Shown here: piece by piece, positions 16,958 to 23,653 of the stretch
Layout of the letters: the number at the start of each line of letters is the position of its first letter
Position numbering within the stretch: position 1 is the first letter of the stretch
Assembly (NCBI GenBank): GCA_021821085.1
Contig: JAKACV010000027.1
Location: 1-33,645 of the forward strand
Direction: 5' to 3'
DNA length: 33,645 bases
From: Bacillota bacterium
GTDB lineage: Bacteria > Bacillota > Bacilli > Alicyclobacillales > SLC66
Notes under the pieces: model-generated
What the model was told of the DNA's origin: nothing
Databases searched by the model: none
What the model saw: only the letters and a program-made list of their open reading frames with translations
Position numbers and translations under genes: made by a program

Positions 16958-16984
16958 GACGTATATACATTGTTTTAGGTTACA
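16958..16984 (-). promoter_or_regulatory. Candidate ECF-type (self-regulated) promoter
   Basis: On the minus strand TGTAAC (16979-16984) and CGTC (16958-16961) are 17 bases apart, close to the TGAAAC / CGT(A,C) pattern of Bacillus ECF promoters. It stands directly before the sigma gene, as expected of an autoregulated ECF locus. Confidence 0.45.
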
Positions 16985-17098
16985 CGTATTCAAGCACTCA
17001 ATGCAACCATCCATCTCCAATTCGATCTCGTCAATAGTCGGAGCACTCATGACCATGTTACAGTGCAGACAGAGATCACTCAATGAGGAGTGATACAT

Positions 17099-17341
17099 AT
17101 GAATCATAAAATAGAAATATGTACATGCAACTTTGATTTTCAGACAAATCAAGCGCTTACTCAGTTCCAAGAACAGTATCCGAACATCACTTTGAAGGAG
17201 TGGGATTGTCTCGGTAACTGTCATCGCTGCTTTCGCGTTCCTTTTTGCTTATTAGATGAATATGAACTTATAGAAGCTGATACGATCAAACAACTACTAG
17301 CTGCGCTTCAAGTCAAACTAAACCTTTCGACTGACAAATAA
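17099..17341 (+). CDS. DUF1450 family protein (YuzB-like)
   Basis: This 80-residue protein matches the DUF1450 pattern of Bacillota: an N-terminal strand with a Cys (IEICTCNFD), a middle helix, and the central cysteine motif WDCLGNCHRC, here followed by FRVPFCLLDEYELIEADTIKQLLAAL. YuzB-type proteins usually read EYGCLGYCGxC at this place, so the metal- or redox-like cysteine cluster is kept with one extra Cys. The biochemical role is unknown. The ATG at 17099 follows GAGGAG by eight bases. It is divergent from the ECF sigma gene and ends in a strong hairpin. Confidence 0.8.
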   Translation: MNHKIEICTCNFDFQTNQALTQFQEQYPNITLKEWDCLGNCHRCFRVPFCLLDEYELIEADTIKQLLAALQVKLNLSTDK

Positions 17342-17349
17342 CAATACTC

Positions 17350-17387
17350 CACGGCAAAGAGTCCCAACTGGGACACTCTTTGCCGTG
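17350..17387. terminator. Hairpin between the DUF1450 and DUF2922 genes
   Basis: CACGGCAAAGAGTCCC (17350-17365) pairs with GGGACTCTTTGCCGTG allowing for one bulge (right arm 17370-17387), leaving a four-base loop. It lies between converging genes. U-tracts are poor on both sides (a T-rich stretch starts 13 bases later on the plus strand), so termination efficiency is uncertain. Confidence 0.6.
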
Positions 17388-17401
17388 CTATGCAGAATAT
17401 T

Positions 17402-17623
17402 TTATTGACCGAGCGAGACCAACGACGAATTGGTGCTGCTTAACTTGGCCTGCACTTTTTTCACGATTCGCCCTGTCGGAAAAACGAAAATATTGGCCGC
17501 TACGATTGCATCCATCGCATTCGTTACATCTGACGCGCTGATGGGCATCTTGGGATTGGGAATTTGCAAATGAACTGTTTTATTGAGATCTGTCAAAAAA
17601 GCTAATCCCAATGTTTCCTTCAC
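17402..17623 (-). CDS. DUF2922 family protein
   Basis: From the GTG at 17623 the product has 73 residues, a normal DUF2922 length. It shows the family pattern: KETLGLAFLTDLNKTVHLQIPNPK, then SDVTNAMDAIVAANIF and a C-terminal strand region. No signal peptide or membrane segment is present. GGGGG stands eight bases before the GTG. The DUF1659 gene lies 42 bases upstream on the same strand; DUF1659-DUF2922 pairs are common in Bacillota, but neither has an established function. The ORF could be extended upstream to 17665, without any improvement in start context. Confidence 0.8.
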   Translation of the reverse strand: MKETLGLAFLTDLNKTVHLQIPNPKMPISASDVTNAMDAIVAANIFVFPTGRIVKKVQAKLSSTNSSLVSLGQ

Positions 17624-17665
17624 AGTGACTTCCCCCTTTAGCATGTATGCCAAATCAAAGGACAT

Positions 17666-17989
17666 TCATGCACTTGTCGTAGTAGCTGTACTTGCTGTAC
17701 TTGTACCAGTCGTAGTACCCGTCGCTGTTCCTGAAGAAGTGGTGGTGGTTGCGCCAGTGCTTGATGTCGTTGTAGTCGCGTCAATTTGCACCGTATCGAC
17801 CCGTCCCATGGCATATACTGGGTCTGCAAAGAGCGGCGCCAATGCCTCCAATACTTGGCTAATTGCCTCATCCGCTACACTGACATCCACATGTGGATAC
17901 GCGCGGTTGTGCAACTTTGGCTTACCTTGAGCCGTTTGTCCCGTTTGCAATTGTACCAGCAAATGTCGATTCATCGTCGAAACAACCAT
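17666..17989 (-). CDS. DUF1659 family protein with low-complexity Ala/Thr/Ser/Gly tail
   Basis: The ATG at 17989 follows GGGGGAG by seven bases and gives 107 residues. Residues 6-69 match the DUF1659 pattern: LLVQLQTGQTAQGKPKLHNRAY, then an SVADEAISQVLEALAPLF helix and a closing VDTVQID strand. The family normally ends there at about 70 residues. Here residues 71-107 consist only of Ala, Thr, Ser and Gly, with runs of TTTT and TTT. The DNA encoding the tail has imperfect short repeats, suggesting growth by slippage. No secretion signal is visible, so the tail would be cytoplasmic unless exported otherwise. The gene is paired with DUF2922 downstream. Function unknown. Confidence 0.75.
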   Translation of the reverse strand: MVVSTMNRHLLVQLQTGQTAQGKPKLHNRAYPHVDVSVADEAISQVLEALAPLFADPVYAMGRVDTVQIDATTTTSSTGATTTTSSGTATGTTTGTSTASTATTTSA

Positions 17990-18093
17990 ATTACATCTCC
18001 CCCTATCTGGAGTCATCACATCTGTCGGCCGACCCGTGCTTTGACTCTCTGGTACGAAAAGTGCCCGATTAAAAGCAGGCAGGGGACAACAAC

Positions 18094-18103
18094 GTGGTAT
18101 ACT
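18094..18103 (+). promoter_or_regulatory. Possible extended -10 promoter of the flippase gene
   Basis: TGGTATACT ending at 18103 fits an extended -10 (TGnTATAAT) with one mismatch; no good -35 is visible. It lies 20 bases before the ATG, between the divergent DUF1659 and flippase genes. Confidence 0.3.
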
Positions 18104-18122
18104 GATCATCAGGAGGTAGTGC

Positions 18123-19454
18123 ATGGGAACGATCAAACGAACGCTGCGAACCATTCTATACAAATTTGGAGTTGCTGGACTGGCTATGATTTCTGGACTG
18201 TTCTTGGTGCCACGTTATCTTTCAGTCCCTGACAATGGGATTTATAAGCTCGTGATTGTATATTTTCAATTATCTACATATTACTTGGCTGGATATGGGA
18301 ACTATTTGAACTATGGACTCAATCGACTCAAATTAGATCAGTCAGTAGTCATTGGCGTCATCATACGTATCTACTTGCAAATTGTCGCAGTTGTCGGCAT
18401 TCTCGTCGCTGTGAGTGCATTTTTAGCGATCCGCAATCCAACGATGATCTATGTCATTTTTGCCCTGCTATGTATCCCCGCAGCTGTGCTTTTGGCCTAT
18501 TCAACCAAAATTATTCAAACGTTCAATGAAATCGACTGGTTAAATCGGCTAAATACCATACAGATTTTAACGTTCGTCATCTTTGCACTGATTCTAACGA
18601 TTTGGCACCATTTCTCTCCGGGGATTTCACAGTATCTTCTACTTCTCACATTCACTGCTTGGCTCTTATCTTTCGCCATCTCCGCTGGGGCCGCAGTGGA
18701 CACCGTAAGACGCGTTCTTGGAATCCGCTTGCGTCCAAAAAAACACCCAGAAATCGCAAAATCTATCATCGCCTATGGCAGAAAAAATGCTCTTCAACAG
18801 TTACTCACTCAATTTAATTTGCGCGGCGATGTCATGATTGTAGGGATACTGGCAGGAACAACCGCCACCAGCCTTTACGCGATGGCGGTTACAGCATCCG
18901 AAGTCCTATGGCACATTTCTTCGAGTATTTCTTTACTCATCTATGCACGTATTGCGAGTGAAGAACGCAATGGGTCGATTGAACTTGTCGAACGCACCTT
19001 CCGTATGACGCTACTTCTGTTAATTACCGCTGCAACCGTGATGCTATTTGTCGTACCGCCGCTCATTCACTTCGCCTTAAACGAAAGATACGATGGCTCC
19101 ATTCCAGCATTTCGCATCCTCATCATAGGTACAATTGTATACGGCGCGACCAACTTATTCACGCAATTTTGCACAGATCAGCTAGGGAAAGTACGGTTTC
19201 CCATTTACATGCAGTTAACAAGCATAGCGATAAACGTTATTCTCTGCGTAGTACTCATCCCCCGCATGGGTTTCTTGGGCGGAGCGATTGCTTCGACCTC
19301 CGCATATTTTGTGGGTTTTGTCATGTCTGTCATCTACTTCTTACGTCAAACACACCATGGCGTGCGCTCTTTGCTATCCTTTTCAGAAGCCGATCGCGCC
19401 TTCATACGAAGGCTACGCACGCGCTCTGGCAGCATCCACAACACCAGTAAATAG
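18123..19454 (+). CDS. Polysaccharide-type flippase (MOP superfamily)
   Basis: The 443-residue protein has about 12 hydrophobic segments spread evenly, a short cytoplasmic N-terminus (MGTIKRTLRTILYKFG) and a basic C-terminus, as in Wzx/O-antigen flippases and polysaccharide biosynthesis membrane proteins of the MOP/MVF group. Such proteins move lipid-linked sugars across the membrane. The central NALQQLLTQFNLRGDVMIVGILAGTTATSLYAMAV segment, in which the second half of the protein begins, is typical of the family. AGGAGG stands six bases before the ATG. No glycosyltransferase genes are nearby, so the substrate is unknown. Its last 42 bases overlap the end of the convergent hydrolase gene. Confidence 0.82.
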   Translation: MGTIKRTLRTILYKFGVAGLAMISGLFLVPRYLSVPDNGIYKLVIVYFQLSTYYLAGYGNYLNYGLNRLKLDQSVVIGVIIRIYLQIVAVVGILVAVSAFLAIRNPTMIYVIFALLCIPAAVLLAYSTKIIQTFNEIDWLNRLNTIQILTFVIFALILTIWHHFSPGISQYLLLLTFTAWLLSFAISAGAAVDTVRRVLGIRLRPKKHPEIAKSIIAYGRKNALQQLLTQFNLRGDVMIVGILAGTTATSLYAMAVTASEVLWHISSSISLLIYARIASEERNGSIELVERTFRMTLLLLITAATVMLFVVPPLIHFALNERYDGSIPAFRILIIGTIVYGATNLFTQFCTDQLGKVRFPIYMQLTSIAINVILCVVLIPRMGFLGGAIASTSAYFVGFVMSVIYFLRQTHHGVRSLLSFSEADRAFIRRLRTRSGSIHNTSK

Positions 19455-20132
19455 GCGAGCGTGTTCTTCATATTTGCGCCATAGATTCTCTGGATGCCAT
19501 TGTACGCCTACCATAAAATGATAGCCAGGGTGTTCAATGGCTTCCACTAACCCATCATGGCTGCGTCCACTAATGATAAATCCCGGCGCCAAAGCAGACA
19601 CGGCTTGATGATGAAACGTATTAACCGGGACTTCCACCGCTCCCATCAATGCGTGTAAACGCGTCCCCTCAACGATCGTAACGTGATGCGCTGTATGATC
19701 ACGTGGTGCCTTTTGCGTATGTTGCAATCGCCCAGACCATTCGCGCAGAAGATCTTGATAGAGCGTCCCGCCCATCACCGCATTTAAAATTTGAATTCCA
19801 CGGCAAATCGCCAGAATCGGTTTATCTAATGCCGCCATTCGCACAATTAGCATGGCTTCCATCGCATCGCGTAGCGGTGTCACCTCTCCTAAGCCAAGCC
19901 TAGGTTCCTCATGAAACAATTGTGGATCGATGTCTGGTCCACCCGTTAAAATAAGGCCATCTAGATGCATTGCAAGTTCAACGATCGTCTCCTTGTCATC
20001 TGTCAGCGGAAGGACTAATGGCAATCCTCCTGCCGTATAGACCCCATCCGTATAATCTTTACCTACAAATTCCCCTGACATGCCGTTTCGTATATCATCA
20101 TTCACCGTGACGCCAATTAACGGTCGCATCAT
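19413..20132 (-). CDS. Gamma-glutamyl-gamma-aminobutyrate hydrolase family protein
   Basis: This class I glutamine-amidotransferase-like hydrolase (peptidase C26, PuuD group) cleaves gamma-glutamyl amide bonds. In 239 residues it shows LILTGGPDIDPQLFHEEP, the nucleophile elbow ILAICRGIQILNAVMGGTLYQDL with Cys110, and the VQWHPE motif carrying the catalytic His213 and Glu215. The complete triad suggests an active enzyme. Two successive ATGs (20132, 20129) follow GGGATGGGG. It lies 16 bases after S-adenosylhomocysteinase and is probably cotranscribed with it. Its substrate could be a gamma-glutamyl polyamine or another gamma-glutamyl compound; the context does not decide. Confidence 0.9.
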   Translation of the reverse strand: MMRPLIGVTVNDDIRNGMSGEFVGKDYTDGVYTAGGLPLVLPLTDDKETIVELAMHLDGLILTGGPDIDPQLFHEEPRLGLGEVTPLRDAMEAMLIVRMAALDKPILAICRGIQILNAVMGGTLYQDLLREWSGRLQHTQKAPRDHTAHHVTIVEGTRLHALMGAVEVPVNTFHHQAVSALAPGFIISGRSHDGLVEAIEHPGYHFMVGVQWHPENLWRKYEEHARLFTGVVDAARARA

Positions 20133-20148
20133 CTATCCCCATCCCAAT

Positions 20149-21441
20149 TCATTGCGTGACATCCTCATGGCCCCAACTAGCAAGGTATGCACGCTGTTCT
20201 TGCGTCAACTTATCAATGCTCACACCACTCGCTGACAAGCGCATTCGAGCCACCAGTTCGTCAAGCGTTTGTGGTAAACGGTGGACCCCTGGTTCTAACT
20301 TCTCCTGATTCACATAGCGCAAAGAGAGCGCCTGTAAAGCGAAGGTCATGTCCATTACCTCTGCGGGGTGACCATCGCCAGCCGCTAAATTGACTAACCG
20401 ACCTTCAGCAAGCAGATAGATTTTCCGCCCATCAGCCATGGCATACTCCTCTACGTTTTTACGCACTGTCTGCACAGAAAAAGCACGCGCATGCAACTCC
20501 GGAATGCTGATTTCAACATCAAAATGACCTGCATTTGCGAGGATGGCGCCATCTTTCATCACATCGAAATGCTCACCCACAAGACAATTCTTATCCCCTG
20601 TTACCGTCACGAAAAAATCACCGTGCTTTGCTGCTTCACTCACTTGCATCACAGCATATCCATCCATCAAAGCTTCAAGCGCCTTAATAGGATCTACTTC
20701 ACATACGATGACTTTTGCTCCCAGTGCGGCCGCTCGCAGCGACACACCCTTTCCGCACCAACCGTAGCCGATCACAACCACCGTTTTTCCAGCGATTACG
20801 AGATTGGTCGTACGCATAATTCCATCCCATACGGACTGACCAGTACCATAACGATTGTCAAACAAATATTTTGAATACGCATCATTCACTGCAATCACAG
20901 GAAAATTCAATACACCCTGTTCCTCCATTGCACGCAAACGAAGAATTCCGGTGGTCGTCTCTTCACAGCCACCTCTAATTTCAACCAACTGCTCCTTACG
21001 ATCAAGGTGCAACGTGGAAACGAGATCGCCTCCATCATCGATCACAAGTTGCGGATGAAAATCAAGCGCCGCTTGAATGTGCTCATTATATTCATCCGTA
21101 GTGGCGCCGTACCATGCAAATGCGTAAATTCCGTCATGGACAAGTCCCGCGACTACGTCATCCTGCGTAGACAGTGGATTAGAGGCAACAACTGCAACAT
21201 TTGCTCCACCCGCCTTCACTACTTTCGCTAAATAGGCCGTTTTCGCCTCCAAATGCAGACAAATCACGACATTCTGTCCCGCGAACGGCTGCTCTTCGCG
21301 AAACTGTTTTTCTAAAGAAGAAAGCAGTGGCATGTGTTCCTTGACCCAAGCGATTTTTTGTAAACCCTGAGGATAGAGTTCATAGTTACGAATACGAGAG
21401 TCTGCAATTACTTTTGTTTGCTCATCTATCATTTTACTCAC
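20149..21441 (-). CDS. ahcY: S-adenosylhomocysteine hydrolase
   Basis: AhcY splits S-adenosylhomocysteine, the product of methyl transfer, into adenosine and homocysteine using bound NAD. The 430-residue protein contains the substrate-site segments HLEAKTAYL, VIDDGGDLVSTLH, EETTTGILRL, and VNDAYSKYLFDNRYGTGQSVWDGI with the catalytic Lys-Asp region, then the NAD Rossmann loop VVIGYGWCGKGVSLRAAALGAKVIV and NAGHFDVEI, ending in the HPAEVMDMTFALQALSLRY block. Length and motif order match the bacterial/archaeal short form. I place the start at GTG 21441 with GGAAGGTGGGAG upstream; ATG 21432 or TTG 21471 are alternatives. It is followed by the C26 hydrolase gene. Confidence 0.96.
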   Translation of the reverse strand: MSKMIDEQTKVIADSRIRNYELYPQGLQKIAWVKEHMPLLSSLEKQFREEQPFAGQNVVICLHLEAKTAYLAKVVKAGGANVAVVASNPLSTQDDVVAGLVHDGIYAFAWYGATTDEYNEHIQAALDFHPQLVIDDGGDLVSTLHLDRKEQLVEIRGGCEETTTGILRLRAMEEQGVLNFPVIAVNDAYSKYLFDNRYGTGQSVWDGIMRTTNLVIAGKTVVVIGYGWCGKGVSLRAAALGAKVIVCEVDPIKALEALMDGYAVMQVSEAAKHGDFFVTVTGDKNCLVGEHFDVMKDGAILANAGHFDVEISIPELHARAFSVQTVRKNVEEYAMADGRKIYLLAEGRLVNLAAGDGHPAEVMDMTFALQALSLRYVNQEKLEPGVHRLPQTLDELVARMRLSASGVSIDKLTQEQRAYLASWGHEDVTQ

Positions 21442-21514
21442 TGATGTACTCCCACCTTCCGCATATTTCAATCCCCCTCAAGAGTACTACGTTTTTCTCA
21501 TCTCGCAAAGCATT

Positions 21515-21799
21515 CTACCATCCGCTCATCATACTCAGTAAGTAAGTTGCAGGAGGCAAAGCGAATGCGGCAAATAAGACACCTGTCAAAAAGGGATTTC
21601 GCCCACTCTCCGGCTCGGGAATGCGTAGTGACCACATGGAAATAACGATAAGAATCCAAAGTGCAATACATGCGAACACCTCAAATGGAGCCATCACGCT
21701 GCCTATGTACTGATACATCGTCCCCGTCCAAATTAAATGAAATAAACTTATACCATACAGCAAAAGAATGCCGAGTCGAAGTATCTTTTCTGAGTGCAT
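21515..21799 (-). CDS. Short membrane protein, YcgQ/DUF1980 N-terminal-like
   Basis: The 94-residue product has three hydrophobic segments (about LGILLLYGISLFHLIW, VFACIALWILIVISMWSL and FLTGVLFAAFALPPATYLLSM). The layout matches the membrane-spanning N-terminus of TIGR03943/DUF1980 (YcgQ) proteins, which in Bacillus sit next to a DUF318 permease (YcgR), but the large soluble C-terminal domain of that family is absent and no continuation is found before ahcY. The ATG at 21799 shares its first base with the TAA of the permease gene (TAATG), with a G-rich ribosome binding site inside the permease end, so translation is coupled. The family link is tentative; the context argues for a partner subunit of the permease. 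Confidence 0.55.
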   Translation of the reverse strand: MHSEKILRLGILLLYGISLFHLIWTGTMYQYIGSVMAPFEVFACIALWILIVISMWSLRIPEPESGRNPFLTGVLFAAFALPPATYLLSMMSGW

Positions 21800-22803
21800 T
21801 ATATCCACCCCCCAACAAAGATCTGATTAACCAATAATGCGACTAAAAAGATCATCACAGCTGCAATGGATAATCCAACTGCAACCGTTCTTTTCGAAAA
21901 GACCTGCGGCATAAGAAACAAATTGCGCACATCAATCATTTGTCCAGCCAGTAAGAAAGCCATCACAGCTCCAGGGGAGAAAATCGTAGTTAAGCTGGCG
22001 GCAACAAACGCATCTGCTTCAGAACATAGAGAAAACGCACTACCAAGAACCATCAGCAACACGATCGACCAGATGGAGTGCTGGGTAAAAGCCGTTACTG
22101 TCCGAAGCGACCAGAGTCCCTGCGCAATTGCAGCAAACAGCGCGCTGATCACAAAGAACGGACCTACTGCAAATAACTCCGACACCGAGTGATCAGCGGC
22201 ATGACGCCACTTCCCAAATCCGCGCAATCCTTGATGTGGATCTCCCAACTGCGTGTGATTCCACTTTTCCGTTAAACCTTCTTCTTGAAAATGCACCACA
22301 ATCCCTACAACAAAGGAGATCATCAACGCTGCCCCTGCACGTATCAAGACCCATTTCCATTGTTGATGAAAGGCAATAAAAGTAGCAATGAGTGCAACTA
22401 GGTTAATTGTTGGAGTTCCTAACGCAAACGTAAAGGCAACCGATTCCCCGACACCTTTTCTCCGAAATGTTCGAGCAACCGGGATCGTGCCACAATCACA
22501 CACAGGAACCACGAGACCAACCATACTGGCCGTCAATCTCCCTGTTAAGGAATCTGACAAAAGTGCGGACAGATAATTGGATCCAACCCACATTTCGATG
22601 AATGAGGAAAAAATGACTCCCAACAAGATAAACGGGAAGGCCTCCCATACAATGCTTTGAAAGAGGCTTTTCACCATATGTGCATTCACAAGGGGGTGAA
22701 TAGCTCCCTTGCTGTAAATCGCCATGACGATCGAGCATAGGACGACCAATCCGATCAAAAAAAGCGTCCTGACTTTTGCCCCAACGAGTGCTCCATGAAC
22801 CAA
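21799..22803 (-). CDS. DUF318/YraQ-family permease
   Basis: The 334-residue membrane protein shows the family's first half SIVWEAFPFILLGVIFSSFIEM, then the signature VVPVCDCGTIPVARTFRRKGV and FALGTPTINLVALIATFIAF; the second half repeats this theme as LMVLGSAFSLCSEADAFVAASL and FLLAGQMIDVRN. ArsP and YcgR-type transporters belong here; some export organoarsenicals, but the substrate of this one is unknown. A long polar loop (near GLTEKWNHTQLGDPHQG) separates the halves. The start is uncertain: TTG at 22803 with GAGGCGGGGG upstream fits the family's N-terminus, while the open frame reaches 22968 inside the toxin gene. It is coupled to the small downstream membrane protein. Confidence 0.85.
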   Translation of the reverse strand: MVHGALVGAKVRTLFLIGLVVLCSIVMAIYSKGAIHPLVNAHMVKSLFQSIVWEAFPFILLGVIFSSFIEMWVGSNYLSALLSDSLTGRLTASMVGLVVPVCDCGTIPVARTFRRKGVGESVAFTFALGTPTINLVALIATFIAFHQQWKWVLIRAGAALMISFVVGIVVHFQEEGLTEKWNHTQLGDPHQGLRGFGKWRHAADHSVSELFAVGPFFVISALFAAIAQGLWSLRTVTAFTQHSIWSIVLLMVLGSAFSLCSEADAFVAASLTTIFSPGAVMAFLLAGQMIDVRNLFLMPQVFSKRTVAVGLSIAAVMIFLVALLVNQIFVGGWI

Positions 22804-22873
22804 AACGCCCCCGCCTCTCTTGTGTAAACATACGACTCCGTAAAAGAAGTGTTTGTACACATTATTCAGGCGA

Positions 22874-22921
22874 GGGCATGGACATGCCCAGAAATGCAAA
22901 TAAGGCTGATGTCTATCAGCC
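22874..22921 (-). other. Two adjacent perfect hairpins between the toxin and permease genes
   Basis: GGGCATG-GA-CATGCCC lies at 22874-22889 and GGCTGAT-GTCT-ATCAGCC at 22904-22921. On the minus strand the second comes first, about 37 bases after the mazF stop, and is followed by TTATTTGCATTT, so it may act as a weak terminator of the alr-mazEF transcript. The tandem arrangement could also be a leader structure for the permease. Confidence 0.4.
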
Positions 22922-22957
22922 CACTCATCACAGAGAACAGGTTCTCCGCGTATGTTG

Positions 22958-23308
22958 TTAAAAATCAATCAAGCCAAGACTAATCTGCAGTCCTTCATTT
23001 ACCTTTTGCATTAATTCATCATCAAGATGCGTGATTTTCTCAGTTAAACGCTGCTTGTCAATCGTCCGAATCTGCTCAAGCAAAACGACAGAGTCACGTT
23101 CCAGTCCATAGTCAGAAGCCCCGATTTCAACATGAGTCGGTAACTTTGCCTTCTGAATCTGCGCGGTAATCGCTGCAATAATAACAGTTGGACTAAACCG
23201 GTTGCCAATATTATTTTGGATAATCAAGACAGGACGAAAGCCGCCTTGTTCGGAGCCAACGACTGGGGATAAATCTGCGTAGTACACGTCACCGCGCTTG
23301 ACGTTCAT
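22958..23308 (-). CDS. ndoA: MazF/NdoA-type mRNA endoribonuclease toxin
   Basis: This toxin of a type II toxin-antitoxin pair cleaves mRNA at short sequences (UACAU in B. subtilis EndoA). The 116-residue protein equals the length of B. subtilis EndoA and keeps its whole pattern: [75 protein letters not shown]. The catalytic Arg25 and Thr48 are present. The ATG at 23308 follows GGGGTG and lies four bases after the antitoxin gene. The alr-antitoxin-toxin order is that of B. subtilis. Confidence 0.97.
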   Translation of the reverse strand: MNVKRGDVYYADLSPVVGSEQGGFRPVLIIQNNIGNRFSPTVIIAAITAQIQKAKLPTHVEIGASDYGLERDSVVLLEQIRTIDKQRLTEKITHLDDELMQKVNEGLQISLGLIDF

Positions 23309-23312
23309 GCGC

Positions 23313-23585
23313 TTACACCCCACTAACGAGTCGTTGCGCGATTTGCTCCGCCTCTGCTTCCGCTTCAAAAGCTTCGGATGCCAAACATAAATTAATTACA
23401 GCCATTTCTTGATATCCTTGCTGTAATAACTCACGAATGCGCTGTTTTTTTCGTTCCCGCAAATACATGGCTGTTGCTTGTTGAATTAAATCGCTACGCG
23501 TATTACGCTCTTGTGCAACGAGCACATCCACTTCATCTAACAAATATGGTGGCATACTGATGGCAATCCGCCGTGATCTGGACAA
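23313..23585 (-). CDS. ndoAI: Ribbon-helix-helix antitoxin of the NdoAI (MazE) type
   Basis: From the TTG at 23585 the protein has 90 residues, close to B. subtilis NdoAI. An N-terminal ribbon-helix-helix DNA-binding segment ([38 protein letters not shown]) is followed by the toxin-binding part [40 protein letters not shown], which mirrors the NdoAI C-terminus. GGGGG stands eight bases before the TTG. An ATG at 23621 is in frame but would place the start beside the -10 box. It neutralises the adjacent toxin and probably represses its own promoter. It is separated from alr by 68 bases. Confidence 0.9.
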   Translation of the reverse strand: MSRSRRIAISMPPYLLDEVDVLVAQERNTRSDLIQQATAMYLRERKKQRIRELLQQGYQEMAVINLCLASEAFEAEAEAEQIAQRLVSGV

Positions 23586-23621
23586 TGCGAGAGCCCCCTT
23601 ACTGCCTACAAGTCCGTACAT

Positions 23622-23627
23622 ATTATA
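23622..23627 (-). promoter_or_regulatory. Possible -10 box of the toxin-antitoxin pair
   Basis: A perfect TATAAT on the minus strand lies in the alr-antitoxin gap, about 37 bases before the TTG start. No convincing -35 stands 16-18 bases upstream, so the call is weak. Confidence 0.35.
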
Positions 23628-23653
23628 TCGCACTTTGTAGCAGTACATCCAGT

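Noticed and set aside
16928-17224. Long N-terminal extension of the ECF sigma factor
   Set aside because: No ribosome binding site before its ATGs, it spans the candidate ECF promoter and the divergent DUF1450 start, and the known sigma length is reached from the TTG at 16927.
17786-18232. Plus-strand open frame of 148 codons opposite the DUF1659 gene
   Set aside because: It overlaps the well-supported DUF1659 and flippase genes in other frames and has no ribosome binding site or recognisable motif.
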